Assembly (NCBI GenBank): GCA_900119285.1
Contig: FPIT01000007.1
Location: 186,001 to 250,000, forward strand
DNA: 64,000 nt
Source: Prevotellaceae bacterium HUN156
Lineage (GTDB): Bacteria; Bacteroidota; Bacteroidia; Bacteroidales; Bacteroidaceae
Direction of reading: 5' to 3'
The notes beneath the pieces are model-generated. The model was not told where the DNA came from and did not search any database. It saw only the letters and a list, made by a program, of their open reading frames with translations. A program made the position numbers and the translations under genes. Shown in pieces: positions 42,998-52,757 of the stretch; position 1 is the stretch's first letter, and each line of letters opens with the position of its first letter.

Positions 42998-45900
42998 TTA
43001 TTTCATCACCTTACGTCCTGCAACAATATACATTCCGCGAGGCAGACTGCTCCATGCTATATCACGACGACGCCCTTGCAGGTCATAGACAGCATTATCC
43101 TTTGCCTGTTGTTCATTCTCAATGGCAGCAATATCTGTGGAATTAGCAACCTCAATTCCCAGTTCTGCACATGAACTCCATGCCCTACCATTTATCTCGC
43201 TCTTAGCAATCAGTTTGAGATAGCGTCCTGTGGTTGCAGTCTTCAGTTTAGCTGTTTGCAGCGAAGTTGTTTTCTGAAACTCACCACTAGCTACGGCAGT
43301 ACCCCAGCTATTCTTGTCGTTGCTGAGATAAAATTCGTAAGCCTTCACCATACCATTCTCGTTACCATCCTGACGCGAGAGATAGGTAATGGCAGTAACA
43401 TTATAGGTCTGTCCCATATCAATAACCAATGTATGAGGACAACTTGGTTCTGTGCCTTCCCACTCCGTATGCCAGAATGTGTCATATTTACCATCTATGG
43501 CCTTCGAGGCTTCATTGCCACCATGCTGACTATCGTAGCTGATGACCTTCCATGCACTCTTATTGATAAACAGGGGAAAGTCGTAGGTCAACTTTGGACT
43601 ATCCATCATATTATCCAACGAACAGTACGCAGTAATCGTGCAAGCGCCATTATGCAGGATGGTAGTAGAATACTTCTGGTACTCACCTCCATTGATGCTA
43701 TACCAGATGGTAGCATTCTTTGTTGGTGTAGTCATCTTGATGCGACCTGTAGTAAGGCGCTCACAACTGACGGGCTGACACACGGGCATATCAATACGAG
43801 CGGCCTGAGCAGCCTGGACACCAGCCTTTAATGGGATGATGAAGAAGCGGAATGCTGTGTTGGCAGCTTTCAGTTCATACTTATCTAATACGTCAGGACC
43901 ACACGAGTTGTTACCCAATCCGCGAGTGACAGCATCGAGATTAACAACGGAAGTGATACAACTCTTAAACTGATAAGTATGCTTGGCGCGATTGTTGGCA
44001 TCGGTATAGTTATCCTCTGGACGGAAATGAACAGCAGAAGCTGCCATCTGATCAGGAGCAGCGAAGAGCAGACCTTGACCATTATTATCAGTCAGCGCCA
44101 TCCAGCGAACCTCTTGTTTCGTGCCATGTTCCTGTGGCAGAATGTATTCTTCATACTGGTCTGTCACAGTACTGTTATAGATAGCAGGCAGACAAGCTTC
44201 CTTACGATCTACATAACTATCCCATGGGCCACGACCAAACCAGCTAAGTCGTTCCATCTCTTTTGGCATTTCCAGACGGAAACCAAGCTTGGGCAAGATA
44301 GTGCCCGTATTGGCAGGGCGAATCATAGAGTTAACCATAATAGTACCATCTGCACAGACAATAAAGCTGAGATTTACATCAAAAGTATTTGCTCCACTAC
44401 CGTAAGTGCTGTTCATGCAGACTGTTGCAGTCTTACCATCATTGCTCTTGGTTACCATACTGCTCGTACCTTTGCCTGTAGAACCCAGTTTAGGCAGTCC
44501 TAAAGCGTCCCAACTACTTTTCTTACTGCCATCATTGTCAGTAGGCAAACGGAAGGCATTGAGTTGCAGAGCCTTTTTCATCATCTGCACGCCATCATAA
44601 GTATAACTGCTAAGTGTTCCCTTACTCTTATTAAAGGTGGCAGTAAAGTGTTCTCCTGTAACAATGATAGAGGTAGTGCCATCCTCTACGGTGATGTCTT
44701 GTTGACTAGCAAGGGCAGCAAGATCCTTCATTGGTTTCTGTGCAGTCTGAATAGGCAGTTTCTCTTCTGCTACTACATAGCCAGCCTCAGCCCATGCTGT
44801 GGCTTCACGCTGCTTAACAATGAAATGAATAAATGCCTCTTTGTCAGCTGACAGCTGAGAGGTGATAGTTGAAAGGTCGATAGTGATATCCTTGCTCTGG
44901 CCAGCTTCTACGTCGTCACTAATAGTACCATTGCCAAGAATGTTTCCTTCTTCGTCAACAACATTATAAGTAACATCATAAGTATTGCTTGAGAGGAATG
45001 CCAACTTATTCTTCATACGGAATACGTTAGTCTTACCGCTAACAGCCTTGAACTCCAATGGTTGATAGATTTTCTTGGTATTATAAGTCTTGGCGGTATA
45101 GCTCCAATCGGGGTGTACCAGACCATTGATACAGAAGTTGCCATCATTAGGATTATCGCCAAAGTCACCGCCATAAGCCCAGTACTCCTTACCATCGGAA
45201 CTCTTTGTCAACAGCCCTTGGTCTTTGAAGTCCCAGATAAACTCACCCGTCAGACAGGGATATTGCTCGTAGAGGTCGAACATCTCACGGACATTACCCA
45301 TAGAATTACCCATAGAGTGACTGTTCTCACACTGGATATGTGGACGGTCCTTCTGGTTCATACCTTTATTCTTAATACCATTATAATCCCAATACATAGA
45401 GGAAGTAACGTCAGCATACTGGCTACCACCCTCATAGTGAGTCAGACGAGTCTTGTCGAGAGCCTTTATGGCAGACTGCACTGCAGCAAAGTTATTACCG
45501 CCACCGCTTTCGTTACCAAATGACCACATAAAGATACAAACGTGGTTGCGCATCCAACGAACATGATTCTGAGAGCGCTCTACCATTGCATTCTTAAACT
45601 GAGACACAGATGACAAACCCCAGTTACCATGACACTCTACATTAGCCTCTGCCAACACATACATGCCGTACTTGTCACAAAGATCATAGAAAACGGGATC
45701 GTTAGGATAGTGAGAAGTACGAATAGCATTGATGTTCAGGCGCTTCATACACAGGATGTCCTGTTCTATCTCTTCAGGAGTGATGGCACGACCATTGACA
45801 GGCGAGAAGTCATGACGATTCACACCATGGAAAACCATACGCTTACCATTGATAAGCAAAGAGCCATTCGGGCCAATGCATACCTCACGGAAGCCCACCT

Positions 45901-46960
45901 TCGAGCCTCGACGATCAACGACGTTTCCATTCGCATCCTTCAGTGTCAGCACAAGGTCGTAGAGATTAGGAGTCTCGGCACTCCACAATTTAGGTGCAGT
46001 GACATCCATATCGAGGTTTACTTCTGCTGCTACTGATGCGGTTTTCTCTGCAATAACAGTACCATTACTCATAATACGTGCCTCAACAGTACCTCCATTG
46101 ATAGCTTCGTTGCCTGTCAGAGATACTTTCACATTAGCTATTGCATTGGTGTAAGTATCATCAAGGTCGCTAATAAAGAAGTAGTCGCGTATCTGACTCT
46201 TCGGAGCCGACCACAGGAAACAGCTACGATGGATACCTGTCAGTCGCCAGTAATCCTGACACTCCAGGAATGAGCCACTGGTGAAACGGTATACTTGCAA
46301 AGCAATAGTATTATCACCCTCAACAAGATAGTCGGTAATCTTAAATTCTGAAGGCAGATATGAATCTTCGCTATAACCTACGCGCTGACCATTAATCCAC
46401 AAATAGTAGCCATGACCTACGCTATTGAAACGCACATAAACATCGCGACCAGCCCAATTGGCAGGTATAGTAAAGTGACGACGATAAGTTCCTACAGGAT
46501 TCTTCTTGCTACCCGTATAAGTAAACCAGCTCGGACGGTCAGCCATCACACTGTAGGTTGACTCATTATATGAGAAAGGATAGCTGGTATTGCAATATAG
46601 GGGTTTATCCCAAGACTTGTTGTGATGCAATCCCCACACCTGCCAACTACTGGGCACATCAATACCTGTCCATGAGGCATCATCATACTCTTTTGCGCAC
46701 CATTCATCTTTTGCATTGGTTGGAACACCGACCCAATAGAACTTCCATACACCGTCTAATGATTGATAGTATGGCGACTGCGACATATCGTTTTGCGCCA
46801 CTTCACTATCTGATGCCATTGGTATGGCCAGTGTGTGTGCAGTCTCTCGGTTAACACTCGTCTGAAGGGGGGTATCCCACTCGGTGCCCGTTATGGTTGT
46901 TTGGGCATTCAGCTGCCCTATAGTCACTAGGGCAATTAGGCTAATAATAAGTTGTTTCAT
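42998..46960 (-). CDS. Secreted multidomain GH2 beta-galactosidase with CBM32-like and sorting-tail modules
   Basis: 1320 aa from the ATG at 46960, which begins a signal peptide (MKQLIISLIALVTIGQLNAQ); the in-frame ATG at 46987 is rejected. Modules in order: GH2 sugar-binding jelly roll, Ig-like domain, TIM barrel with acid/base Glu in WSFGNESGGG and nucleophile Glu in LTGEFIWDFKD, Ig-like domain and beta-sandwich five, a chitobiase-like C-terminal domain, an F5/8 type C (CBM32-like) domain, and a C-terminal VYDLQGRR...LPRGMYIVAGRKVMK tail like type IX secretion signals. It probably acts on host or plant galactosides at the cell surface. No SusC/D pair is near, so it is not in a classical PUL. 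Confidence 0.92.
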   Translation of the reverse strand: MKQLIISLIALVTIGQLNAQTTITGTEWDTPLQTSVNRETAHTLAIPMASDSEVAQNDMSQSPYYQSLDGVWKFYWVGVPTNAKDEWCAKEYDDASWTGIDVPSSWQVWGLHHNKSWDKPLYCNTSYPFSYNESTYSVMADRPSWFTYTGSKKNPVGTYRRHFTIPANWAGRDVYVRFNSVGHGYYLWINGQRVGYSEDSYLPSEFKITDYLVEGDNTIALQVYRFTSGSFLECQDYWRLTGIHRSCFLWSAPKSQIRDYFFISDLDDTYTNAIANVKVSLTGNEAINGGTVEARIMSNGTVIAEKTASVAAEVNLDMDVTAPKLWSAETPNLYDLVLTLKDANGNVVDRRGSKVGFREVCIGPNGSLLINGKRMVFHGVNRHDFSPVNGRAITPEEIEQDILCMKRLNINAIRTSHYPNDPVFYDLCDKYGMYVLAEANVECHGNWGLSSVSQFKNAMVERSQNHVRWMRNHVCIFMWSFGNESGGGNNFAAVQSAIKALDKTRLTHYEGGSQYADVTSSMYWDYNGIKNKGMNQKDRPHIQCENSHSMGNSMGNVREMFDLYEQYPCLTGEFIWDFKDQGLLTKSSDGKEYWAYGGDFGDNPNDGNFCINGLVHPDWSYTAKTYNTKKIYQPLEFKAVSGKTNVFRMKNKLAFLSSNTYDVTYNVVDEEGNILGNGTISDDVEAGQSKDITIDLSTITSQLSADKEAFIHFIVKQREATAWAEAGYVVAEEKLPIQTAQKPMKDLAALASQQDITVEDGTTSIIVTGEHFTATFNKSKGTLSSYTYDGVQMMKKALQLNAFRLPTDNDGSKKSSWDALGLPKLGSTGKGTSSMVTKSNDGKTATVCMNSTYGSGANTFDVNLSFIVCADGTIMVNSMIRPANTGTILPKLGFRLEMPKEMERLSWFGRGPWDSYVDRKEACLPAIYNSTVTDQYEEYILPQEHGTKQEVRWMALTDNNGQGLLFAAPDQMAASAVHFRPEDNYTDANNRAKHTYQFKSCITSVVNLDAVTRGLGNNSCGPDVLDKYELKAANTAFRFFIIPLKAGVQAAQAARIDMPVCQPVSCERLTTGRIKMTTPTKNATIWYSINGGEYQKYSTTILHNGACTITAYCSLDNMMDSPKLTYDFPLFINKSAWKVISYDSQHGGNEASKAIDGKYDTFWHTEWEGTEPSCPHTLVIDMGQTYNVTAITYLSRQDGNENGMVKAYEFYLSNDKNSWGTAVASGEFQKTTSLQTAKLKTATTGRYLKLIAKSEINGRAWSSCAELGIEVANSTDIAAIENEQQAKDNAVYDLQGRRRDIAWSSLPRGMYIVAGRKVMK

Positions 46961-46990
46961 ATAATGATTATTGGTTATATAGTACAAAAT

Positions 46991-47016
46991 CCCTAAGCCG
47001 TTGATACGGCTCAGGG
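46991..47016 (-). terminator. Hairpin after the small TPR gene
   Basis: 10-bp stem (CCCTGAGCCG/CGGCTTAGGG with one G-T pair) on the minus strand, followed by a short ATTTTG. The stop codon of the small TPR gene lies inside the stem. The T-tract is weak. Confidence 0.5.
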
Positions 47017-47190
47017 GTTATAGATGTCTTTACAATAAAAGGACATGATATCATCAAGCATTTGTTTGGCCTCAACAGCGGGACTGTCAGGATCTAATTC
47101 TATAGCTTGAATATAACAGTTGATGGCTTCATGCCACTGCCCCGCCCTACGAGCTTCGTTGCCCTGTTGATACCACTCTTCTGCCGACAT
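47011..47190 (-). CDS. Small TPR-like protein
   Basis: 59 aa (MSAEEWYQQGNEARR...). It reads as a single tetratricopeptide repeat, with the WYQQGNEARRAGQWHEAINC and IQAIELDP pattern, plus a short helix. It starts 19 bp after folD, probably in the ffh-folD transcript. A role is not known; a single TPR is too short to form a binding groove alone, so it may act as an oligomer or cap another protein. Confidence 0.8.
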   Translation of the reverse strand: MSAEEWYQQGNEARRAGQWHEAINCYIQAIELDPDSPAVEAKQMLDDIMSFYCKDIYNP

Positions 47191-47209
47191 GTCTATTCTC
47201 TCTTACCTT

Positions 47210-48088
47210 TTATTTATAATACTCTTTCTTGCCTGCAGCAAGAGTATTCTTCATCAGTGAGCAGATGGTCATTGGACCTACGCCACCAGGTACGGGTGTG
47301 ATGAAAGAGCACTTAGGAGCAACCTCATCAAACTTCACATCACCATTGAGACGGAAACCGCTCTTGCGAGTAGCATCAGGAACCCGAGTAGTACCTACGT
47401 CAACAATGACAGCACCATCCTTTACCATATCGGCAGTAACAAAGTCGGGCTGTCCGATAGCTGCGATAATGATATCTGCTTCACGGCATTCCTCTTTCAA
47501 TGTTTTTGAGCGAGAGTGACAAACCGTTACCGTTGAGTCGCCATACTGTTTCTGCATCATCAGCTGAGCCATAGGCTTGCCCACGATATTTGAACGACCA
47601 AGGATAACACACTTCTTACCAGAAGTCTCAATGCCATAGCGTTTCAGCAAGGTAATGATTCCTAATGGAGTTGCAGAGATAAAGCAAGGAAGACCGATAG
47701 CCATACGACCTACGTTGATAGGATGAAAACCATCTACATCCTTACGATAGTCAATAGCCTCAATAATCTTCTGCTCGTCAATATGCTTTGGAAGTGGCAG
47801 CTGTACAATGAAGCCATCCACATCATCATCGCAATTCAGTCGCGATACACAATCAAGCAGTTCCTCCTCAGTCACGTCATCCTCATAACGAATGAGTGTC
47901 GACTTGAAACCACAGGCTTCACATGCCAGCACTTTGTTCTTTACATACGTCTCAGAGCCACCATCGTGTCCTACGAGTACGGCTGCCAAATGGGGCTGCT
48001 TGCCACCGTTAGCTACAATCTCTTTTACCTCTTCGGCAATCTCAGCCTTTATAGCTGCTGCCGTTGCTTTTCCGTCAATCAGTTGCAT
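47210..48088 (-). CDS. folD: Bifunctional methylene-THF dehydrogenase/methenyl-THF cyclohydrolase
   Basis: 292 aa, full length. Catalytic motif [10 protein letters not shown] (Lys near 56), [13 protein letters not shown]-binding [14 protein letters not shown], and [15 protein letters not shown] near the C-terminus. It interconverts 5,10-methylene-THF and 10-formyl-THF. The 5-formyl-THF cyclo-ligase gene lies one gene further upstream, past ffh. Confidence 0.97.
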   Translation of the reverse strand: MQLIDGKATAAAIKAEIAEEVKEIVANGGKQPHLAAVLVGHDGGSETYVKNKVLACEACGFKSTLIRYEDDVTEEELLDCVSRLNCDDDVDGFIVQLPLPKHIDEQKIIEAIDYRKDVDGFHPINVGRMAIGLPCFISATPLGIITLLKRYGIETSGKKCVILGRSNIVGKPMAQLMMQKQYGDSTVTVCHSRSKTLKEECREADIIIAAIGQPDFVTADMVKDGAVIVDVGTTRVPDATRKSGFRLNGDVKFDEVAPKCSFITPVPGGVGPMTICSLMKNTLAAGKKEYYK

Positions 48089-48100
48089 AGTTATAATTTT

Positions 48101-48147
48101 ATAGGATAACCTAGGCTTACCTAGGCAATCCTAGGCAGCTCGCTAGG
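48101..48147. repeat. Decamer-period CTAGG words between ffh and folD
   Basis: ATAGGATAAC, CTAGGCTTAC, CTAGGCAATC, CTAGGCAGCT start at 48101, 48111, 48121 and 48131, an exact 10-bp period, with a fifth CTAGG at 48143. Three of them read CCTAGG, a palindrome with the usually scarce CTAG core. The gap is 68 bp and otherwise empty. Confidence 0.6.
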
Positions 48148-48156
48148 ACTTACTTC

Positions 48157-49509
48157 TTAGAACTTTGGCATACCGCCACGCATCTTCATGGCAGCAGCCA
48201 TCTGTGCCATCTTCGAGGCACCACCGCCAGTCATCATGCGCATGACCTTACGAGTCTGGTCAAACTGCTTCATCAGGCGGTTAACTTCTTCAATCTTCGT
48301 ACCACTACCCTTGGCAATACGCAGGCGACGGCTCTGATTGATGATGTCTGGATTAGCGCGCTCCTTAGGAGTCATCGAATTGATGATAGCTTCGATACCC
48401 TTGAAGGCGTTATCGTCAATATCAATATCCTTGATAGCTTTGCCAACACCAGGAATCATACCAGCCAAATCCTTGATGTTACCCATCTTCTTAATCTGCT
48501 GTATCTGACCCATGAAGTCATCGAAGTCGAACTTATTCTTGCGGATCTTCTTCTCCAAACGCTTAGCCTCTTCCTCGTCGAACTGCTCCTGAGCACGTTC
48601 TACCAGTGAGACGATGTCACCCATACCAAGAATGCGGTCGGCCATACGCTCAGGATGGAACACGTCGAGTGCTTCCATCTTCTCGCCAGTACCCACAAAC
48701 TTGATAGGTTTGGTGACAACAGTACGGATAGACAGCGCAGCACCACCACGAGTATCACCATCGAGTTTGGTAAGTACCACACCATCGAAATCCAGACGGT
48801 CGTTGAACTCCTTAGCTGTATTCACTGCATCCTGACCAGTCATTGAGTCAACAACGAACAAAGTCTCGTCAGGCTGAACAGCCTGCTTCAGAGTAGCTAT
48901 CTCATTCATCATCTCCTCGTCAACGGCCAAACGACCAGCGGTATCGATGATGACTACATTATAATTCTTCTGCTTAGCCTCGCGAATAGCATTCTGTGCT
49001 ATCTCTACAACGTTCTTATTCTCGGGCTCTGAATAAACGGGTACGCCAACACTCTCACCCACTACATGCAACTGCTGGATTGCAGCAGGACGATAGACGT
49101 CACAAGCTACGAGCAATGGATTCTTGTGCTGCTTTGTCTTCAGCATGTTAGCCAGCTTACCCGAGAAGGTTGTTTTACCTGAACCCTGCAAACCAGACAT
49201 AAGAATGATGGAGGGACGACCTTCAAGATTCAGCTCGACAGCCTTACCACCCATCAACTCAGCCAACTCATCGTGAACAATCTTCACCATCAACTGGCTT
49301 GGCTTGATAGCAGTGAGCACATTCATACCCAGAGCCTTCTGCTTCACGGTATCCGTAAATTGCTTAGCAACCTTATAGTTCACATCGGCATCCAACAGGG
49401 CTTTGCGAACATCCTTTAAGGTCTCGGCAACGTTAATCTCGGTGATTTTACCTTCACCTTTCAGTATCTTGAACGAGCGTTCAAGTCTATCACTTAAATT
49501 TTCAAACAT
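48157..49509 (-). CDS. ffh: Signal recognition particle protein Ffh
   Basis: 450 aa. N domain, G domain with GLQGSGKTTFSGKLA near 108, DTAGRLAVDEEM and TKLDGDTRGGA, then the methionine-rich M domain with SGTKIEEVNRLMKQF, ending GGMPKF. It binds signal peptides and 4.5S RNA for membrane targeting. Own promoter at 49533-49563. Confidence 0.98.
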   Translation of the reverse strand: MFENLSDRLERSFKILKGEGKITEINVAETLKDVRKALLDADVNYKVAKQFTDTVKQKALGMNVLTAIKPSQLMVKIVHDELAELMGGKAVELNLEGRPSIILMSGLQGSGKTTFSGKLANMLKTKQHKNPLLVACDVYRPAAIQQLHVVGESVGVPVYSEPENKNVVEIAQNAIREAKQKNYNVVIIDTAGRLAVDEEMMNEIATLKQAVQPDETLFVVDSMTGQDAVNTAKEFNDRLDFDGVVLTKLDGDTRGGAALSIRTVVTKPIKFVGTGEKMEALDVFHPERMADRILGMGDIVSLVERAQEQFDEEEAKRLEKKIRKNKFDFDDFMGQIQQIKKMGNIKDLAGMIPGVGKAIKDIDIDDNAFKGIEAIINSMTPKERANPDIINQSRRLRIAKGSGTKIEEVNRLMKQFDQTRKVMRMMTGGGASKMAQMAAAMKMRGGMPKF

Positions 49510-49532
49510 AATACCTTATTTATTTTAGGGTG

Positions 49533-49563
49533 CAAAGGTAATGAAAACTATGCGAAAAACAAA
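49533..49563 (-). promoter_or_regulatory. ffh promoter
   Basis: Minus-strand -7 TACCTTTG at 49533-49540 and -33 TTTG at 49560-49563, 19-bp spacer; leader about 20 nt. Confidence 0.72.
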
Positions 49564-49571
49564 GAAAAATA

Positions 49572-50123
49572 TCAAGAAATTACTTCGTTCATTATGATGT
49601 CGTGTTCCTCTGCAGGAACTTCTGCTACACGTTGGAAAGGAAAGCAGACTCCGATTTTGCATAAATGAGGAAGAGCAACTAAGAAGCGGTCGTAATATCC
49701 TCGTCCTCTACCCAACCGATGACCACTGGCATCGAAAGCCATACCAGGAATCAGCACGACATCTATCTGATGATAGTCTGTAAAAGCTTCACCAACAGGC
49801 TCCAATATATGAAAAGCTCCCTCAGCCAGATCTGCTCTCGATGTATAACGACGCAACTCCATCGTGTTATCATCCAGCACCTTTGGCAGTATGATTGCAT
49901 TGCCTTCTTTCACTAATTCGTCTAATAGTGGACGGATATCCACTTCATCTGGCAATGGCCAATATGCCATTACGGTATGACATCCGCCAAGACGCTGTTT
50001 CAGTTGTTGTACGATAGTTGCAGACATCGATGGCAACTGTTCTGCATACTGTTGTTTGGCAGTACGCATCTGTTGTCTCATGGCCGACTTATCGTTATGA
50101 CTTACAGTCCTCTTGCTTTCCAT
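49572..50123 (-). CDS. 5-formyltetrahydrofolate cyclo-ligase
   Basis: 183 aa. The family signature [11 protein letters not shown] is in the C-terminal half, with [14 protein letters not shown] and VLIPGMAFD. It returns 5-formyl-THF to methenyl-THF using ATP. The ATG at 50123 overlaps the djlA-like gene by 22 bp; an alternative ATG at 50081 ([11 protein letters not shown]) lies closer to the usual N-terminus of the family, so the start is uncertain. Confidence 0.92.
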   Translation of the reverse strand: MESKRTVSHNDKSAMRQQMRTAKQQYAEQLPSMSATIVQQLKQRLGGCHTVMAYWPLPDEVDIRPLLDELVKEGNAIILPKVLDDNTMELRRYTSRADLAEGAFHILEPVGEAFTDYHQIDVVLIPGMAFDASGHRLGRGRGYYDRFLVALPHLCKIGVCFPFQRVAEVPAEEHDIIMNEVIS

Positions 50124-50902
50124 ATCTTATCCTTAGCAGCATTGATTTCTTGGAATTTTTTCTCTGCAGCTCGACGGATATCATCGCCTAAAGAAGCCAC
50201 CTTATCAGGATGATGTTCAAGAGCCAGTCGGCGATAGGCTTTCTTTACCTCTTCGTCAGAAGCCTGTGGCGATACACCCAATACACGATAAGCCGATTCC
50301 AAGTCGTCCTTACCCAAGCCCAACATAGAATCAATCTCGGCAGCAGGCATTTGCATCCACTGAGCACATTCCTTCATGGCTACCACTTCTGTTGCGTCAA
50401 CGCGTCCGTCTGCCTGCGAAATCATCACAAGGAAGTTCAACAGTTGCAGGCGCTGGGCATAACTCATATTCATAGCAATTTGGCGACAGCAGTCTGCAAC
50501 AGTATTCTTAAACTGTTGTACACCAATACGCTTTTGTTCATCAAAGAGCTTTCTCAGAATCTCATCACCTTGCTGACTAGCCACCTCACCAAAGTTCTGA
50601 CGCAACATATTACGCACAAGTTCCATTTCCGAATGCATCACCTTACCATCTGCCTTGATGATATACGATGATAATACGAGCATTGAAAACAAGAAACTAT
50701 TACGCTGTCCTTGGTATGAGTCTGTGCTATATGCATGTGTATCGTAGCCACTCTGTCCATCGAATGTACCCTGTGTCTCAGGTGTATTCACTGCGTTGAG
50801 CATTGTGTCGAACACTCCACCCAACACGATACCTGCCAGCGCCCCCAACGGACCGCCTTGCATAAATCCCACTATTCCTCCTATCCACTTACCAAAAGCC
50901 AT
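50102..50902 (-). CDS. TerB-like and DnaJ-domain protein (DjlA-like co-chaperone)
   Basis: 266 aa. The N-terminus is glycine-rich and hydrophobic ([22 protein letters not shown]), possibly membrane-associated. Residues about 80-195 form a TerB-like helical domain, and residues about 200-266 a J domain with the HPDK motif in [11 protein letters not shown]. This is the DjlA layout, with Hsp70 (DnaK) as the expected partner. It lies in a run HD hydrolase - DjlA - cyclo-ligase, with the gap upstream filled by heptad words. Confidence 0.88.
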   Translation of the reverse strand: MAFGKWIGGIVGFMQGGPLGALAGIVLGGVFDTMLNAVNTPETQGTFDGQSGYDTHAYSTDSYQGQRNSFLFSMLVLSSYIIKADGKVMHSEMELVRNMLRQNFGEVASQQGDEILRKLFDEQKRIGVQQFKNTVADCCRQIAMNMSYAQRLQLLNFLVMISQADGRVDATEVVAMKECAQWMQMPAAEIDSMLGLGKDDLESAYRVLGVSPQASDEEVKKAYRRLALEHHPDKVASLGDDIRRAAEKKFQEINAAKDKIWKARGL

Positions 50903-50906
50903 ATTC

Positions 50907-50934
50907 TATGAATTTCAAATTATGAATTACTATT
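50907..50934. repeat. Heptanucleotide words between the HD-hydrolase and DjlA-like genes
   Basis: TATGAAT, TTCAAAT, TATGAAT, TACTATT at an exact 7-bp period, filling the 27-bp gap and the HD stop codon. Confidence 0.6.
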
Positions 50935-51589
50935 CGAGCCACCATGCTGTCCCGTCACGCTCTTCGCGCTCTATGTCACCAATGACACACTCTGCTATCT
51001 TGAGCACAACTTCGTGAGGCACAGCAAGTCGCACATCATCACTTTTGGCATTGATAGACTGCAAGAAATGTCCCATCTCCTGCTTATACACTTCCTTCAT
51101 GCGAGTGTTATCCGAATCCATTGCCGAACAACTATAGGTTGTGTTTGCCAGACGATCGCAAAGCTTCACGAATGGTGCATAGGGTGTCTCACGAATACCA
51201 GCATAATACTTTTCGCCAGCTCGCTCAGCACGCGTGCGTCCTTTATCGTTGGTCAGTGCATAGACTATCTCTGTAGCCATCAGTGCCTGCTCTTCCGTCA
51301 GCAAATTGCGTGCCACATGCATCACATCGTTATACGTCAGCCTCGCATCCTCTATACTGTCGTGGTAATAGCTCCCAAAGAATAATGGCAACACATCGTC
51401 TTCTTTTGCACAAACCAGATGGCCATAATCACACACTCCCTGCACCACCATATCCAAATGGTAGCCATAGGGAAGACCATCGCCATATATTTGATTCACA
51501 CTTTGGTGGAGTTCATGGGCTTGCTGCCTGATTATCTCAATTTTCTCCGCATACCTTTCCAAGTATGCCTCATAATCTTGTCGTGTCAT
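50930..51589 (-). CDS. HD-domain hydrolase resembling (p)ppGpp hydrolases
   Basis: 219 aa from the ATG at 51589; the ATG at 51628 lies upstream of the -7 element and is rejected. HD motifs resemble the SpoT/MESH1 hydrolase domain: HLDMVVQGV, YHDSIEDARLTYNDV (HDxxED), and KLCDRLANTTYS in the place of KLADRLHN. There is no synthetase or TGS domain. A small alarmone hydrolase is plausible, but other phosphohydrolase substrates are possible. Confidence 0.75.
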   Translation of the reverse strand: MTRQDYEAYLERYAEKIEIIRQQAHELHQSVNQIYGDGLPYGYHLDMVVQGVCDYGHLVCAKEDDVLPLFFGSYYHDSIEDARLTYNDVMHVARNLLTEEQALMATEIVYALTNDKGRTRAERAGEKYYAGIRETPYAPFVKLCDRLANTTYSCSAMDSDNTRMKEVYKQEMGHFLQSINAKSDDVRLAVPHEVVLKIAECVIGDIEREERDGTAWWLE

Positions 51590-51607
51590 AGCAGAAAATA
51601 TTTGCTG

Positions 51608-51644
51608 CAAAGATACAAAAAATCTCATAATATTTGTATCTTTG
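51608..51644. promoter_or_regulatory. Divergent -7 elements of the HD-hydrolase and TSCPD genes
   Basis: TATCTTTG on the minus strand at 51608-51615 and on the plus strand at 51637-51644, only 21 bp apart and pointing away from each other. Neither has a clear -33 box, so the two promoters probably share or compete for upstream contacts. Confidence 0.5.
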
Positions 51645-51665
51645 CAAACAAAAACGCATTAAAGT

Positions 51666-51935
51666 ATGAAAACAAAGCATATTCAATACGAGACTATCGG
51701 CACCTGTTCAAAGATGATTGACGTGACTGCCGATGAGAACGACATCATCCAGCAAGTATTCTTCCTTGGTGGTTGTCATGGTAATCTGCAAGGTATTACT
51801 CAACTGGTTCGCGGACAACATATCGACGATGTGATTAGTAAACTTAACGGCATTCGCTGTGGCAGCAAAGCGACATCCTGTCCCGACCAGCTATGCAGAG
51901 CCCTCGAACAATTGAAGAAGGCTCCGCTTGAGTAA
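51666..51935 (+). CDS. TSCPD-domain protein (TIGR03905 type)
   Basis: 89 aa. It matches the small TSCPD family by its cysteine motif near the C-terminus (ATSCPDQLCRAL) and GGCHGNLQGI. The domain is related to one found at the C-terminus of class II ribonucleotide reductases; the stand-alone form has no settled function. It is the only plus-strand gene between 46 and 60 kb. The gap to tyrA has an inverted repeat (AACTCTT/AAGAGTT, 51940-51964) without a T-run. Confidence 0.85.
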   Translation: MKTKHIQYETIGTCSKMIDVTADENDIIQQVFFLGGCHGNLQGITQLVRGQHIDDVISKLNGIRCGSKATSCPDQLCRALEQLKKAPLE

Positions 51936-51962
51936 TCTCAACTCTTTGTAATTAGTGAAGAG

Positions 51963-52757
51963 TTAGCGTTTGATTTCAATATCATTCTTTACGTTATTGC
52001 GTATCTTCGTGAGATATGCCTTCATGCCTTTGGCATCTTTCTCGTCGATGATTTCCAATAGTTCTTTCAGCTCCGTACGTATCTGAGCCACTTGGTCGTG
52101 CGTATAGGGGTTGAAGAGTATTTCCTGCAACAGGTAGTCATCCTCGTTCAATACGCCTTTAGCAATACGCATGTGGCGCTTAAAGGTGGTACCTGGTGCA
52201 TCCTGATGTTTCATCACCGCAGCGAAAACGAAGGTAGAGACAAAAGGAATACTCAGTGAGTATGCCACTGTTTTGTCGTGTTCCTCAAAGCTGTATTCGT
52301 AAATATTCAGTCCGAGTTTGCTATAGAGGTCTTTGAAGAAGATGCGCCCCATATAGTCGCCCTCACTGATAATGATGGCATTCTCCTCAGAGAGTTGCTG
52401 AAGATTTGCGAATGTTGGTCCAAACATTGGGTGCGTAGATACATAGCGGCGACCTGTCTGCTCGTAGAATTCCTTCAGATCGGTCTTCACTGAAGCGATG
52501 TCGCTGATGATACACTCCTCAGGCAGATAAGGTATCACTTGCTTAAACACCTCAATTGTGTACTTCAGTGTCACGGCATTGATAACCAGTTCTGGCTGGA
52601 ATTCACGAATCTCCTCTAACGTCGTAAAGCGCTGACAATTATAGGTAAAGCGCATGCGCTTTGGATCTTTTTCGAATACGGCCACCTCGTGGTCAAAGCT
52701 CAACAGGTCGATGAAAAACGAGCCCATCTTACCTGCTCCTAATATCAGTATCTTCAT
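51963..52757 (-). CDS. tyrA: Prephenate dehydrogenase
   Basis: 264 aa. NAD-binding GAGKMGSFFIDLL at 7-19, then the TyrA helical domain with THPMFGPTFANL. No chorismate mutase or ACT domain is attached. It makes 4-hydroxyphenylpyruvate for Tyr. Its start overlaps the DAHP synthase stop by 4 bp; last gene of the Phe/Tyr operon. Confidence 0.93.
   Translation of the reverse strand: MKILILGAGKMGSFFIDLLSFDHEVAVFEKDPKRMRFTYNCQRFTTLEEIREFQPELVINAVTLKYTIEVFKQVIPYLPEECIISDIASVKTDLKEFYEQTGRRYVSTHPMFGPTFANLQQLSEENAIIISEGDYMGRIFFKDLYSKLGLNIYEYSFEEHDKTVAYSLSIPFVSTFVFAAVMKHQDAPGTTFKRHMRIAKGVLNEDDYLLQEILFNPYTHDQVAQIRTELKELLEIIDEKDAKGMKAYLTKIRNNVKNDIEIKR

Noticed and set aside
51940..51964. Inverted repeat AACTCTT/AAGAGTT between TSCPD and tyrA as a bidirectional terminator
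   Set aside because: The arms are only 7 bp with an 11-bp loop, no T-run follows on either strand and it overlaps the tyrA stop.
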